Shown here: piece by piece, positions 14,862 through 24,677 of the stretch
Position numbering within the stretch: position 1 is the stretch's first letter
Layout: every line of letters begins with the position of its first letter
Source of the DNA: Alkalihalobacterium alkalinitrilicum
GTDB lineage: Bacteria; Bacillota; Bacilli; Bacillales; Bacillaceae_F
DNA length: 64,000 nt
Assembly (NCBI RefSeq): GCF_002019605.1
Contig: NZ_KV917368.1
Span: 4,292,519 to 4,356,518 of the forward strand
Reading direction: 5' to 3'
Position numbers and translations under genes: made by a program
Notes under the pieces: generated by a model
Told to the model about the DNA's origin: nothing
Databases searched by the model: none
The model's input: the letters and a program-made list of their open reading frames with translations, nothing else

Positions 14862-14934
14862 ATTCAAATATTTATTTGAATGTTTGAATGAAGTGATGTA
14901 TATTTTAACTATACAATCAAATGAATATTTGAAT
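14862..14934 (+). promoter_or_regulatory. cad promoter with two ArsR/CadC-type operators
   Basis: A perfect palindrome ATTCAAATA-TT-TATTTGAAT lies at 14862-14881. A second, imperfect copy with core CAAAT..ATTTG lies at 14918-14931 within 14916-14934. TTGAAT (14884-14889) can serve as -35, with the -10 near 14906-14915. The two boxes flank the promoter, the layout expected for SmtB/ArsR repressors such as CadC. Confidence 0.75.
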
Positions 14935-14951
14935 AATAGAGGTGTTTTTTT

Positions 14952-15320
14952 ATGGGGAAAGCAGACCAATGTGAAATTTTTCAATATGATCGAGAAAAAG
15001 TAGACCGTCTATCTAAACTAGTGGAAGCAGAGCCTTTTGACCTCACAGCCAAAATTTTTAAAGCGTTAGCCGATGAAACACGGTTAAAAATTGCTTACTT
15101 GTTAGCGTCGGAAGAAGAGTTATGTGTTTGTGATATCGCAACCATTATCGGAGCATCAACCGCGACGGCATCTCATCATTTGCGACTTCTAAAAAACATT
15201 GGTTTAGCAAAATTTAGAAAAGAAGGAAAGCTCGTTTTTTATTCACTTGATGATAACCATGTAAAGCAGTTAATTCTGAATGGGATTGAGCATGGGAAAG
15301 AGGGGAAGGTTCATGAGTGA
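14952..15320 (+). CDS. cadC: ArsR-family metal-sensing repressor CadC
   Basis: Repressor that releases DNA on binding Cd2+, Pb2+ or Zn2+. It has 122 aa. The N-terminus has Cys7 in [10 protein letters not shown], and ELCVCDIA near residues 54-61 carries the paired cysteines of the CadC alpha3N/alpha3 metal site. A helix-turn-helix follows ([21 protein letters not shown]). The C-terminal H-x-x-x-L-x-x-x-G-x-x-H pattern resembles the zinc site of SmtB-like members. Its stop overlaps the cadA start by 8 bp. It is preceded by two matching operators, so autoregulation is expected. Confidence 0.92.
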   Translation: MGKADQCEIFQYDREKVDRLSKLVEAEPFDLTAKIFKALADETRLKIAYLLASEEELCVCDIATIIGASTATASHHLRLLKNIGLAKFRKEGKLVFYSLDDNHVKQLILNGIEHGKEGKVHE

Positions 15321-17418
15321 AATTGAAAGAACGTATCGCGTTCAAGGTTTTACGTGTGCGAATTGTGCAGGTACATTTGAAAATAATGTAAAAGAATTAC
15401 CGGACGTATCTGATGCGAAGGTGAACTTTGGAGCATCTAAGCTGAAAGTTGTGGGCGATGTTTCGATTGAAGACCTTGAAAAGGCGGGGGCATTTGAAAA
15501 TTTAAAAGTATATCCTGCAAAAGAACAACTGAAAGAGAAACCATTCTGGAAACAGCAACAATTTGCCCAAACGGTCATTTCAGGGCTACTCCTTATTATC
15601 GGTTGGGTGCTCGTGTTTCAGCGTGGAGAATCAGATGTTGTAGCGATTGGAATTTTCGCTTCAGCAATGGTGATAGGTGGATATAATCTGTTTTGGCAAG
15701 GTTTGGAAAATTTAGCAAAACTTCGCTTTGATATGAAAACGCTCATGACGATTGCTATTATAGGGGCTGCCCTCATTGGTGAGTGGGGGGAAGGAGCGAC
15801 AGTAGTTTTTCTTTTTGCGATAAGTGAAGCACTTGAACGCTTTTCAATGGATAAAGCAAGGCAATCGATTCGCTCATTAATGGATTTAGCACCACGTACG
15901 GCTACAGTGATTAGAAATGGGCAGACAGTAGACGTACCCGTTGATGAAATAAATATTGGTGAAATTATGGTTGTTAAACCAGGGCAGAAAATTGCCATGG
16001 ATGGAACGGTTGAACGAGGGGCATCGACGGTTAATCAAGCAGCCATTACAGGTGAGTCCATTCCTGTTTCGAAAGGTCTTGCAGATGAAGTGTTTGCAGG
16101 AACACTAAATGAAGAAGGGTTACTCGAAATAAAAGTGACAAAAAGAGTAGAAGATACAACGATTGCGAAAATTATTGAACTTGTGGAAGAAGCACAAGCT
16201 GAGCGAGCACCATCACAGGCGTTTGTAGACCGATTCGCAAAATATTATACGCCATTCATTATGTTAGTCGCATTAGGTGTTGCCGTTGTTCCACCTGCTT
16301 TCTTTGGAGCTGATTGGTCTACGTGGGTTTATCAAGGTTTAGCTGTATTAGTTGTAGGTTGTCCTTGTGCCCTCGTCATTTCAACACCCGTCTCAATTGT
16401 GACCGCGATTGGGAATAGCGCAAGAAACGGTGTCCTTATTAAAGGTGGAGTTTATTTAGAAGAGTTAGGGTCGATCAAAACAATTGCATTTGATAAAACG
16501 GGAACCTTAACGAAGGGCGTACCTGAAGTTACTGATATCATTTCAGTCAATGACTATACAGATCAAGATGTTTTAACCATCGGTGCTTATTTAGAAAAAA
16601 GTTCAGCGCACCCACTAGCTACGGCGATTATGAAAGCTGCCTCTTTAGCAGGAATTGAAGCCACTGAGCAAACTGTTGCCGATTTTCGTTCTGTTACTGG
16701 AAAAGGGATTACAGGACTAGTGAATGGGGAGCCCTATTTTGTAGGAAGCCCGTTATATTTTGAAGAACTGAACATAGTGCTACCTCCTCAGGTGCACTCG
16801 CTACAACAACAAGGGAAAACCGTTATTTTAGTTGGAAAACAAGATCACCTTATCGGTTATATCGGGGTTTCTGATCAAATCCGGACATCGAGTCCGAGTT
16901 TGGTTCGACGATTGAAAGAGTTAGGAATTACCAAAACGGTCATGCTTACAGGAGATAATAAAGAAACAGCACAAGCGATTGGGAAAGAGTTAGGCATAGA
17001 TGAGGTTCGTGGACAATTATTACCTCATGAAAAATTAAATTGGGTAAAACAAATGAAAGAAAGAAGTAAAGTAGCGATGGTCGGAGACGGTGTCAATGAT
17101 GCACCAGCATTGGCTACGGCTAATATAGGGATTGCGATGGGCGGTGCAGGAACTGATGCAGCTTTAGAAACGGCTGATGTGGCTTTAATGGGCGATGATT
17201 TAAGAAAACTGCCTTATGCGATCCGATTAAGTCGTAAAACGTTAACGATAATAAAACAAAATATTGCCTTTGCTCTTGGTTTAAAAGTATTAGCACTTCT
17301 TCTCGTTATTCCTGGGTGGTTAACATTATGGATTGCGATATTTGCCGACATGGGAGCCACATTACTCGTTACTTTAAATGGGTTAAGATTACTTCGTGTC
17401 AAAGATAAAGAAAAATAA
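15313..17418 (+). CDS. cadA: Cd2+/Zn2+/Pb2+-exporting P1B-type ATPase CadA
   Basis: Pumps soft divalent metals out of the cytoplasm. The start at ATG 15313 gives [19 protein letters not shown] and 701 aa, with AGGGGAAGG just upstream; the longer frame from 15280 overlaps cadC too far. There is one N-terminal heavy-metal domain with CANC (about residues 13-16), then eight TM helices, with the metal-binding CPC near residue 350, phosphorylation site DKTGTLT near 394, HP motif (SAHPLA) near 435 and the hinge GDGVNDAP near 591. It is co-transcribed with cadC and followed by a terminator. Confidence 0.96.
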   Translation: MSEIERTYRVQGFTCANCAGTFENNVKELPDVSDAKVNFGASKLKVVGDVSIEDLEKAGAFENLKVYPAKEQLKEKPFWKQQQFAQTVISGLLLIIGWVLVFQRGESDVVAIGIFASAMVIGGYNLFWQGLENLAKLRFDMKTLMTIAIIGAALIGEWGEGATVVFLFAISEALERFSMDKARQSIRSLMDLAPRTATVIRNGQTVDVPVDEINIGEIMVVKPGQKIAMDGTVERGASTVNQAAITGESIPVSKGLADEVFAGTLNEEGLLEIKVTKRVEDTTIAKIIELVEEAQAERAPSQAFVDRFAKYYTPFIMLVALGVAVVPPAFFGADWSTWVYQGLAVLVVGCPCALVISTPVSIVTAIGNSARNGVLIKGGVYLEELGSIKTIAFDKTGTLTKGVPEVTDIISVNDYTDQDVLTIGAYLEKSSAHPLATAIMKAASLAGIEATEQTVADFRSVTGKGITGLVNGEPYFVGSPLYFEELNIVLPPQVHSLQQQGKTVILVGKQDHLIGYIGVSDQIRTSSPSLVRRLKELGITKTVMLTGDNKETAQAIGKELGIDEVRGQLLPHEKLNWVKQMKERSKVAMVGDGVNDAPALATANIGIAMGGAGTDAALETADVALMGDDLRKLPYAIRLSRKTLTIIKQNIAFALGLKVLALLLVIPGWLTLWIAIFADMGATLLVTLNGLRLLRVKDKEK

Positions 17419-17451
17419 TTAGGATAGAATATAAACCATACTACGCGTAGT

Positions 17452-17500
17452 GATTCGGATAAGGTTTTGTTGTTTGAAATTCCTTATCTGGATCTTTTTT
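17452..17500 (+). terminator. terminator after cadA
   Basis: GATTCGGATAAGG (17452-17464) pairs with CCTTATCTGGATC (17482-17494), with two wobble pairs, followed by six T's. Confidence 0.88.
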
Positions 17501-17533
17501 GCGTTGAGTTTATTCCGCATCAACTGGCAGTAA

Positions 17534-17574
17534 TTTATCCCGTTTAACTGGCGCTAAGACTCCCACTTCAAGGC
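17534..17574 (+). repeat. structured repeat element, copy B (5' fragment only)
   Basis: The 41 bp from TTTATCCCGTTTAACT through CACTTCAAGGC are identical to the left end of the element at 7296-7336. Everything beyond is lost: the copy stops abruptly before yusU. No right end is found nearby. Confidence 0.8.
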
Positions 17575-17659
17575 AGGTGATTTAATAATGGTATAATTTT
17601 TCAAACGCTTACGTACTCCGTTATAATAGAAATAATAAAATCAAGAATGAGGTGAAATT

Positions 17660-17902
17660 GTGGACGAACAGCTGAAACAACAATTAGACGGTTTACTTGA
17701 AAAATACACAGAACTTTTACTTGGTGAAGGGGATGAAGCGTTAAAAGAAAAAGTGCAAGCTTGGGCCTTATACACACATATTTCAAAAAGCATGCCACCG
17801 CTTGTGAAGCATTGGAATGAACAATATCCTGACGCAAAAGAAAAAATGAAAGAGCTCGTGACAGAAATTCAGGCCTTAAATAAAAAACATCGAAGTCAAT
17901 AG
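17660..17902 (+). CDS. yusU: YusU-like small protein (DUF2573-type)
   Basis: A soluble, charged 80-aa protein, mainly helical in appearance, with the central stretch WALYTHISKSMPPLVKHWN that I associate with the Bacillus YusU family. Function is unknown. The start is GTG 17660 with GAGGTG at 17649-17654. It lies in the yus region (fad genes, yusI, gcvH, yusG), which supports the name. No terminator stands out downstream. The identification is from memory of the family. Confidence 0.65.
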   Translation: MDEQLKQQLDGLLEKYTELLLGEGDEALKEKVQAWALYTHISKSMPPLVKHWNEQYPDAKEKMKELVTEIQALNKKHRSQ

Positions 17903-18122
17903 ATCGCGTGTTTAATTAAACGTTTATTTAACCTTTCAAGTGATCCGCTAACTTATACTCATGTAGTTCCCAATAAAAAAGAGAGACGAAGACCGCTAGG
18001 TGATTTTCGTCTCTAAATGGTTTGTTGTGATCTCTCTGTTTCAACGACAGCCTCTTTCTTTTATAGGAGGCTGTCAAATTTAAAAAAGTTGCTTATGCTA
18101 GTCAGCTGTAGTAGTTCCCACC

Positions 18123-18446
18123 TTAGTTGTATGGGAATTGATTACGATATCCAGAAAATTGTTGATACGATTGATCTAGCTGTTGTTGTGAAGCAGCATC
18201 AAAACTATACCAACCTTTTTGGAACATCACATTAAACAATTCACGCTGACAGTTTTGGCTTTCATTAAAAATTCCATTAATGTCTTTGTACAATTGTTCA
18301 TGGCTCGCTTCGTTCATTGCAGTACTGTACGAAGCCGTCATGTACTTTTCGGTTGCTAAAATATCATTAATTAAATCACGATCTGACATTTGCGGTGATT
18401 CAGGAACTTGTGTTTTAGGGTTTTGAATTTTCGTCTGTTGGTTCAT
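18123..18446 (-). CDS. CotF-like spore coat protein
   Basis: 107 aa with a Coat F-type core: SDRDLINDILATEKYMTASYSTAMNEASHEQLYKDI, then NVMFQKGWYSFDAASQQQLDQ, and a Gln/Tyr-rich end. Proteins of this family are made in the mother cell and join the spore coat. ATG at 18446 is preceded on the minus strand by GGAGGG with good spacing. It lies 15 bp behind a second gene of the same family, so the two form an operon reading away from fadN. It is similar in position to B. subtilis yusN. Confidence 0.8.
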   Translation of the reverse strand: MNQQTKIQNPKTQVPESPQMSDRDLINDILATEKYMTASYSTAMNEASHEQLYKDINGIFNESQNCQRELFNVMFQKGWYSFDAASQQQLDQSYQQFSGYRNQFPYN

Positions 18447-18461
18447 GCAGAAACCCTCCTG

Positions 18462-18746
18462 TTATTGAAGTGCTTGAAAGTTCGTTTGATTTTGGGTTTG
18501 GAAATGTTGCAAAACTCGATCATAATGCTGCTTATGCATTTGGCCAGCTTTTTCAATCACAGCTTTCACTTCTGGATCGGTACAATGGCCAGCATAAAAA
18601 TGGCATTTTTTCATCGCAAGTAAGTTCCATGAAAGCATGTCAGAAATATAAAGATGGTCTTTACTCGTCACAACATTAGGGGGTTGGGGCATAATTCCCT
18701 GTTGTTGATTCATGGATGTTTGTTGCGGTTGCTGTTGTTGTATCAT
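18462..18746 (-). CDS. CotF-like spore coat protein, first gene of the pair
   Basis: 94 aa when started at ATG 18746, which has GGGAGG 8 nt upstream. The frame stays open further upstream but lacks an SD there. The N-terminus is Gln-rich and low in complexity (MIQQQQPQQTSMNQQQG). The core TSKDHLYISDMLSWNLLAMKKCHFYAGHCTDPEVKAVIEKA is the typical helical Coat F region with two cysteines. A perfect 8-4-8 palindrome lies 31 bp upstream. Expected to be expressed late in sporulation, from family knowledge. Confidence 0.8.
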   Translation of the reverse strand: MIQQQQPQQTSMNQQQGIMPQPPNVVTSKDHLYISDMLSWNLLAMKKCHFYAGHCTDPEVKAVIEKAGQMHKQHYDRVLQHFQTQNQTNFQALQ

Positions 18747-18776
18747 TCGTGTAGCCTCCCTCATAAGCCACAAGTA

Positions 18777-18796
18777 TTGTATCAAATCTGATACAA
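18777..18796. promoter_or_regulatory. perfect 8-4-8 palindrome upstream of the coat genes
   Basis: TTGTATCA (18777-18784), AATC, TGATACAA (18789-18796). It lies 31-50 bp upstream of the ATG at 18746, on the side of the minus-strand coat operon and about 85 bp from the fadN -35. It has no T-run, so it reads as an operator, not a terminator. The cognate regulator is unknown to me. Confidence 0.6.
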
Positions 18797-18880
18797 CCTT
18801 ATCGTGCGGCAAAGGAAACGAAACAATACATGGGAGCTACTTACAGTCAAAAAATAATTAATAATTTTCAGAAATTACCC

Positions 18881-18909
18881 TTGCTAAATGGAAAAAAATT
18901 CGATATATT
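18881..18909 (+). promoter_or_regulatory. probable sigma-A promoter of the fad operon
   Basis: The -35 TTGCTA (18881-18886) and the -10 TATATT (18904-18909) are separated by 17 bp. The FadR box lies about 45 bp downstream of the predicted start of transcription, where it would block elongation or a closer promoter. Confidence 0.5.
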
Positions 18910-18960
18910 GGAGATAGAACATAAGTTATTGTGCAGTTTGATATTTTTTTACCAGAAAAA

Positions 18961-18978
18961 TGAATGAGTATTCATTCA
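18961..18978 (+). promoter_or_regulatory. FadR operator
   Basis: TGAATGAGTATTCATTCA matches exactly the Bacillus FadR consensus TGAATGANTANTCATTCA. FadR (YsiA, TetR family) represses beta-oxidation genes until long-chain acyl-CoA binds it. The box is 26 bp before the fadN start. Confidence 0.93.
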
Positions 18979-19004
18979 AGTGCTCAAGGAGAAGGAGGAC
19001 AAAT

Positions 19005-21383
19005 ATGGTTCGTCAAATTCGTAAAGCAGCTGTACTAGGATCAGGTGTCATGGGATCAGGGATTGCTGCAGTATTAGCAAACGTTGGCATACCAACGATC
19101 TTGCTAGATATTGTACCTCGTGAATTAACAGAAGCAGAAAAGAAAAAAGGCTTAACGCTCGAAGACAAAGCTGTTCGTAATCGATTAAGTGCTACTGCTG
19201 TTCATAAATTACTAAAACAAAAACCTGCACCACTTACGGTGAAAGATAACAAACAATTAATTTCAGTAGGAAACTTCGAAGACGATATGAAACAACTCGC
19301 AGATGTTGATTGGGTCATCGAAGTGGTTGTTGAAAACTTAGATATTAAGAGGATGGTGTTTGATCAAGTTGATCAATACCGTAAACCAGGCTCAATTATT
19401 AGTTCAAATACATCAGGTATTTCTGTCGAAGCGATGGTGGAAGGACGTTCTGACGATTTCAAAGCAAATTTCTTAGGAACTCATTTCTTTAATCCACCAC
19501 GTTACTTAAAGTTATTAGAGATTATTCCAACAAATGCTACAAATCCTGAAATTGTTAATTTTATGAAAGCGTTTGCTGAAAACGTTCTCGGAAAAGGTGT
19601 TGTAGAGGCAAAAGATACGCCTAACTTTATCGCTAACCGTATTGGAACGTACGGATTATTAGTGACAGTATCAGAGATGCTTAAAGGTGGATATTCTGTT
19701 GGTGAAGTTGAATCTGTAACAGGCCCATTAATTGGACGACCTAAAAGTGCTACCTTTAGAACATTAGACGTTGTAGGCCTAGATACCTTTTTACACGTTG
19801 CAAAAAATGTTTACGACCAAGTAGAAGGTGAAGAAAAAGATGTATTTGATCCACCAACATTCATGCGTGATATGGCAGCAAAAGGTTGGATTGGTGCAAA
19901 GTCTAATCAAGGATTTTTTGTTAAACAAAAAGGTGAAAAGGGTAATGAAATTTTAGAACTTGACCCAAATACACTTGAATACATTACACGTAAAAAGTTA
20001 AAAACAGCTTCAACGGAAGCGGCTAAACAAGCGAAAGGTTTATCTGCAAAAGTGAAAACATTAATCTATGCAGATGATCGTGCGGGGCAATTGTTATGGA
20101 ATATCTTTAAACCAATATTAATTTACTCTGCAGAAAAATGCTACGAAATTTCAAATGATGTTCTTTCTGTCGACCAAGCGATGAAGTGGGGCTTCGGCTG
20201 GGAACAAGGACCGTTTGAATTTTGGGATGCAATCGGTGTAGAAAAATCGGTTGCGAAGATGGAAGCAGAAGGCGCAACTGTTCCAAGTTGGGTAAAAGAA
20301 ATGCTTGCTTCAGGAAAAACAAGTTTTTATTCAGAAAAGAGCTTTTACCATGAAGGGCAATATAATGCAATTGAGCAAAACAAGAAAATTATTAACTTAA
20401 AGTCATTAAAAGAAGACAATAAAGTTATTTTCAAAAATGCAGGAGCTTCCCTAATTGACTTAGGTGACGGGATTGCTGGATTAGAATTTACATCACCAAA
20501 CAACTCGATTGGATTAGATGTGATCCAAATGATTAACAAGTCAATTGATGAAGTTGAGAAGAATTACAAAGGGTTAGTCATCGGTAACCAAGGAAATAAC
20601 TTCTGTGTTGGTGCAAACCTTATGATGATCTTGATGGAGGCACAAGACGATAACTTCTTTGAAATTGATCTTGTAATTCGTCAGTTCCAAAATGCGATGG
20701 CAAGAATTCGTTATGCATCGAAACCAGTTGTGACAGCACCATTTGGTATGACTCTTGGTGGTGGAGCAGAGATTTGTTTACCATCAGCAAGCATCCAAGC
20801 TTCTTCAGAGACGTATATTGGCTTAGTTGAAGTAGGTGTGGGACTTATCCCTGGTGGTGGAGGTAACAAAGAACTTTACCTTCGTAACTTAGAACATCAC
20901 ACCGCGGGATCTGACCTGCAAGCAGTTGCTAATCGTACGTTTGAAACGATTGCGATGGCAAAAGTGGCAACGTCTGCAGACGAAGGTCGAGCAAATGGCT
21001 TCTTAAGTCAACGTGATGGTGTGACGATGAATGCAGACCATGTGATTTACAACGCCAAGCAACAAGCTCTTCATTTATTTGAACAAGGATATACAGCACC
21101 AGCTCGTCAGCTAATTCCTGTTGTAGGTGAAACAGGATATGCAACGATGTTACTTGGTGCAAAAACGATGAAATTTGGTGGCATGATTTCTGATCATGAC
21201 CTGAAGATCGCTCAAAAATTAGCATTCGTATTAGCGGGTGGCCGAGTGCCGAAAGGAACGTTAGTAGACGAGCAATACTTACTCGATCTTGAGCGTGAAG
21301 CGTTCTTAAGCCTAGTCGGGGAACCGAAGTCGCAACAAAGAATGCAATACATGTTAACAAAAGGGAAACCATTACGCAATTAG
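19005..21383 (+). CDS. fadN: 3-hydroxyacyl-CoA dehydrogenase / enoyl-CoA hydratase FadN
   Basis: Bifunctional beta-oxidation enzyme: hydrates enoyl-CoA and oxidises 3-hydroxyacyl-CoA. The start at ATG 19005 (AAGGAGGACAAAT upstream) gives 792 aa; the frame's earlier ATG at 18960 lies in the FadR box. The N-terminal NAD domain has VLGSGVMGSGIAAVLANVG near residue 11, the C-terminal dehydrogenase half has HFFNPPRYLKLLEI, and the crotonase-like domain from about 480 has NFCVGANL and GMTLGGGAEICL. The hydratase at the C-terminus is typical of Bacillus FadN, opposite to E. coli FadB. fadA follows 20 bp downstream. Confidence 0.95.
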   Translation: MVRQIRKAAVLGSGVMGSGIAAVLANVGIPTILLDIVPRELTEAEKKKGLTLEDKAVRNRLSATAVHKLLKQKPAPLTVKDNKQLISVGNFEDDMKQLADVDWVIEVVVENLDIKRMVFDQVDQYRKPGSIISSNTSGISVEAMVEGRSDDFKANFLGTHFFNPPRYLKLLEIIPTNATNPEIVNFMKAFAENVLGKGVVEAKDTPNFIANRIGTYGLLVTVSEMLKGGYSVGEVESVTGPLIGRPKSATFRTLDVVGLDTFLHVAKNVYDQVEGEEKDVFDPPTFMRDMAAKGWIGAKSNQGFFVKQKGEKGNEILELDPNTLEYITRKKLKTASTEAAKQAKGLSAKVKTLIYADDRAGQLLWNIFKPILIYSAEKCYEISNDVLSVDQAMKWGFGWEQGPFEFWDAIGVEKSVAKMEAEGATVPSWVKEMLASGKTSFYSEKSFYHEGQYNAIEQNKKIINLKSLKEDNKVIFKNAGASLIDLGDGIAGLEFTSPNNSIGLDVIQMINKSIDEVEKNYKGLVIGNQGNNFCVGANLMMILMEAQDDNFFEIDLVIRQFQNAMARIRYASKPVVTAPFGMTLGGGAEICLPSASIQASSETYIGLVEVGVGLIPGGGGNKELYLRNLEHHTAGSDLQAVANRTFETIAMAKVATSADEGRANGFLSQRDGVTMNADHVIYNAKQQALHLFEQGYTAPARQLIPVVGETGYATMLLGAKTMKFGGMISDHDLKIAQKLAFVLAGGRVPKGTLVDEQYLLDLEREAFLSLVGEPKSQQRMQYMLTKGKPLRN

Positions 21384-21403
21384 GAAGAATGGAGGGAAGA
21401 AAT

Positions 21404-22585
21404 TTGAGAGAAGCGGTTATTGTCGCTGGTGCAAGAACACCAGTCGGAAAAGCGAAAAGAGGGACTCTGGCAAATGTAAGACCAGATGATTTAGGTGCAC
21501 TAACAATTAAAGAGACGTTAAAACGTGCAGGTGATTTTGATCCAAATCAAATCGATGACGTGATTATCGGATGCTCGATGCCAGAAGCTGAGCAAGGAAT
21601 GAATATGGCACGAAACATTTCAGCACTTGCAGGACTTCCAAATACAGTACCTGCTATTACCATTAATCGTTATTGTTCTTCAGGTTTACAAAGTATTGCG
21701 TATGCGTCAGAGCGCATTATGTTAGGCCATGCCAAATCTATTATCGCTGGTGGAGCAGAATCGATGAGTTTAATTCCAATGGGTGGGCACGTTATTGCAC
21801 CCAATCCGAAGCTCGTTGAAGAAATGCCTGAATATTACATGGGTATGGGATATACAGCAGAAGAAGTTGCCAATCGTTTCGGTGTAAGCCGTGAAGATCA
21901 AGATGCATTCGCGGTAGAAAGTCATCGCCGGGCAGCGAAAGCAATTGCTGAAGGGAAATTTGAAGATGAAATCGTTCCTGTTGATGTCACGCTTCGTTCA
22001 GTAGGAGCAGATAATAAATTAAAAGAGAAGCACGTTACGTTTAGTGTCGATGAAGGAGTTCGTGCAGAAACGACTGTAGAAACTCTTGGTAAATTAAGAC
22101 CAGCGTTCCATCCAAAAGGATCGGTAACAGCTGGAAATGCTTCACAGATGAGCGACGGTGCAGCGAGCGTCCTTGTGATGGATCGTGAAGAAGCAAAAGC
22201 AAACGGTCTAACGCCACTTCTCAAATTCCGTTCATTTGCCGTTGCTGGTGTCGCTCCTGAAATTATGGGAATTGGCCCAGTGGAAGCAATTCCGAAAGCG
22301 TTAGAGTTAGCAGGATTAAGTTTGGCTGATATCGGGTTATTTGAGCTAAATGAAGCCTTTGCTTCTCAATCATTACAAGTCGTGCGTCACTTAGGCTTAG
22401 ATTTAGATAAAGTGAACGTGAACGGAGGAGCGATTGCTCTCGGTCATCCACTCGGTTGTTCTGGAGCAAAGCTTACATTAACACTCATGAACGAAATGAA
22501 ACGTCGCGGCGAACAGTTCGGTGTCGTTACAATGTGTATCGGTGGCGGTATGGGAGCAGCAGGCGTATTTGAATTAATAGGTTAA
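21404..22585 (+). CDS. fadA: acetyl-CoA acyltransferase (3-ketoacyl-CoA thiolase) FadA
   Basis: Cleaves 3-ketoacyl-CoA with CoA to acetyl-CoA and shortened acyl-CoA. The start is TTG 21404 (LREAVIVAGARTPVGKAKRG), with GGAGGG at 21391-21396 upstream; the in-frame ATG at 21389 overlaps that SD. It has 393 aa. Catalytic features: nucleophile Cys in NRYCSSGLQSIAYA, His in NVNGGAIALGHPLGCSGA, and the second Cys in MCIGGGMGAAG. It is the middle gene of fadN-fadA-fadE. Confidence 0.95.
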   Translation: MREAVIVAGARTPVGKAKRGTLANVRPDDLGALTIKETLKRAGDFDPNQIDDVIIGCSMPEAEQGMNMARNISALAGLPNTVPAITINRYCSSGLQSIAYASERIMLGHAKSIIAGGAESMSLIPMGGHVIAPNPKLVEEMPEYYMGMGYTAEEVANRFGVSREDQDAFAVESHRRAAKAIAEGKFEDEIVPVDVTLRSVGADNKLKEKHVTFSVDEGVRAETTVETLGKLRPAFHPKGSVTAGNASQMSDGAASVLVMDREEAKANGLTPLLKFRSFAVAGVAPEIMGIGPVEAIPKALELAGLSLADIGLFELNEAFASQSLQVVRHLGLDLDKVNVNGGAIALGHPLGCSGAKLTLTLMNEMKRRGEQFGVVTMCIGGGMGAAGVFELIG

Positions 22586-22607
22586 TAGAAAAGCTGCAGT
22601 CCCCTGG

Positions 22608-22645
22608 TAGCCCCGACCAGCAAATGTTCTGACAGGCGAAAGTCT
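22608..22645. repeat. short dispersed repeat shared with 32969-33006
   Basis: 38 bp (TAGCCCCGACCAGCAAATG...) are the reverse complement of 32969-33006 with three differences. It is a fragment of the longer hairpin repeat near 32.9-33.0 kb, lodged in the 92-bp fadA-fadE gap. Confidence 0.75.
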
Positions 22646-22677
22646 AGAAAAAATTAAACATAATGGAGGAATGAAAA

Positions 22678-24462
22678 ATGAGTAACGTAAAAGATGAGAT
22701 TGTAAAAGGTGGAAGCTTTTTATTAGACAATATTTCTGCAGGGAAAGTATTTACTCCAGAAGATTTTTCTGAAGAGCATATCATGATTGGTAAAACAACA
22801 GAAGAGTTTGTTGTTAATGATGTTGTTCCTGAAATAGAAGAAATCGAAAACCACAACTTTGATGTTTCACGTCGCCTTTTAAATCAAGCTGGTGAGCTTG
22901 GTCTTTTAGGGGCAGATGTTCCTGAAGAGTATGGTGGATTAGGGTTAGACAAAATTAGTTCATCAGTAATTACAGAGAAGTTCTCAAGAGCTGGTGGTTT
23001 TTCATTAAGCTATGGTGCTCACGTAGGGATCGGTTCATTACCAATCGTATTTTTCGGTAACCATGAACAAAAATCAAAGTACCTTCCAGATCTTGCTTCT
23101 GGTGCAAAAATTGCTGCATACGCACTTACAGAGCCAGGTTCAGGTTCAGATGCGCTAGGTGCAAAAACGACTGCGGTTCTTAATGAAGCAGGTACTCACT
23201 ATGTATTAAACGGACAAAAACAATGGATTACAAACTCTGCATTTGCAGACGTATTTGTAGTATATGCAAAAATCGATGGTGAGCACTTCAGCGCATTTAT
23301 CGTAGAAAAAGCATTCGATGGCGTTTCCACAGGTCCAGAAGAGAAGAAAATGGGTATCAAAGGTTCTTCGACTCGTACATTAATTTTAGAAGATGTTCAT
23401 GTGCCAAAAGAAAACCTACTTGGTGAAGTTGGTAAAGGACACGTTATCGCGTTTAACATCTTAAACGTAGGTCGTTACAAGCTTGGGGTAGGTACTGTTG
23501 GAGGAGCTAAGCGTGCGCTTGAATTAGCAGCTAAATATGCAAATGAGCGTAAGCAGTTCAAACAACCGATCGCAAAATTCACGTTAATTCAAGAAAAATT
23601 AGCGAGTATGGCGACAGCGATTTATGGTGCGGAAAGCTCGATTTACCGTACAGGTGGTTTGTTCGAAGACCGCTTAGGATGCTTAACAGATGAAGAGCAA
23701 AAAGACGGCCGTAAAGTGGCGGAGGCAATTGCCGAATATGCAATTGAGTGCTCTTTAAATAAAATTGTTGGTTCAGAAACGTTAGACTTCTGTGCTGATG
23801 AAGCGGTCCAAATTCACGGTGGTTATGGATTTATGGCTGAATACGAAGTAGAACGCATTTACCGTGACTCTCGTATTAACCGTATTTTTGAAGGTACAAA
23901 TGAAATTAACCGTCTTTTGGTGCCTGGAACTATCCTTCGTAAAGCAATGAAAGGTGAGCTTCCTTTACTCGAAAAAGCAATGTCACTTCAAGAAGAATTA
24001 ATGATGATGATGCCAGAAGAAGTTGGAACTGAGCCGTTAGAGCAAGAAAAATATTTATTAAAAATGGCAAAGAAGGTCTTCTTAATGATCGCTGGTACTG
24101 GAGCGCAAAAATACCAACAAAAGCTTCAGCATGAACAAGAGCTTCTTGCGAATGTAGCAGACATCGTTAGTGAAGTGTTTAATATGGAATCGGCAATTCT
24201 TCGTACAGAAAAAGCAATCAACCGCAATGGTTTAGATAAAAACGAGCAGAAATTACTTTTAACGCAAGTATACTGCCAAGAAGCGTTTAACCGTATCGAG
24301 GCACATGCGAAAGAATCGTTAGTTGCTATGGAAGAAGGCGACACTCTTCGTACAATGATTTCAATTTTACGTAAATTAACTCGTCACACTCCAGTTAACG
24401 TCATTGCGAAGAAGCGCCAAATTGCTGAACGTGTACTAACAGAAGAGCGTTACACTGTTTAA
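22678..24462 (+). CDS. fadE: acyl-CoA dehydrogenase FadE
   Basis: FAD-dependent first step of beta-oxidation. It has 594 aa, longer than the ~380-aa short-chain members because of a C-terminal extension (about 400-594), typical of Bacillus FadE. Motifs: [30 protein letters not shown] (FAD contact), [19 protein letters not shown], and [33 protein letters not shown], split here by eye near residues 380-420. ATG 22678 follows GGAGGAATGAAAA. It is last of the FadR-controlled fadN-fadA-fadE operon. The electron acceptor would be EtfAB, not in the window. Confidence 0.95.
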   Translation: MSNVKDEIVKGGSFLLDNISAGKVFTPEDFSEEHIMIGKTTEEFVVNDVVPEIEEIENHNFDVSRRLLNQAGELGLLGADVPEEYGGLGLDKISSSVITEKFSRAGGFSLSYGAHVGIGSLPIVFFGNHEQKSKYLPDLASGAKIAAYALTEPGSGSDALGAKTTAVLNEAGTHYVLNGQKQWITNSAFADVFVVYAKIDGEHFSAFIVEKAFDGVSTGPEEKKMGIKGSSTRTLILEDVHVPKENLLGEVGKGHVIAFNILNVGRYKLGVGTVGGAKRALELAAKYANERKQFKQPIAKFTLIQEKLASMATAIYGAESSIYRTGGLFEDRLGCLTDEEQKDGRKVAEAIAEYAIECSLNKIVGSETLDFCADEAVQIHGGYGFMAEYEVERIYRDSRINRIFEGTNEINRLLVPGTILRKAMKGELPLLEKAMSLQEELMMMMPEEVGTEPLEQEKYLLKMAKKVFLMIAGTGAQKYQQKLQHEQELLANVADIVSEVFNMESAILRTEKAINRNGLDKNEQKLLLTQVYCQEAFNRIEAHAKESLVAMEEGDTLRTMISILRKLTRHTPVNVIAKKRQIAERVLTEERYTV

Positions 24463-24549
24463 TTCATTTTGTTATTCAATTTTGGAGCATTAGTTCCAAA
24501 AAAAATATAATCTCCTTTCTACAAGGAAGCATTCTCCTCTCTACTAAGA

Positions 24550-24580
24550 TCAAAGAAGTCCCAAATTGGGGCTTCTTTGA
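24550..24580. terminator. strong hairpin after fadE
   Basis: TCAAAGAAG (24550-24558) pairs with CTTCTTTGA (24572-24580), with further TCCC/GGGG pairing inside. There is no long T-run outside the stem, so termination strength is uncertain; it may also protect the 3' end. Confidence 0.65.
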
Positions 24581-24677
24581 CGTCGTAATTAATGTGTAGG
24601 GTGAAACATTATAGTTGTTAAACAACCCAGTTTAAGGAATAATGTCTATATAAAGTAAACTTTAAGGAGGAGAAACA

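Noticed and set aside
15280-15312. Longer N-terminus for cadA
   Set aside because: It would lie in cadC with no SD; ATG 15313 has AGGGGAAGG and yields the usual start.
18017-18235. Plus-strand frame across the coat gene
   Set aside because: Antisense to a recognisable CotF-like gene, no SD.
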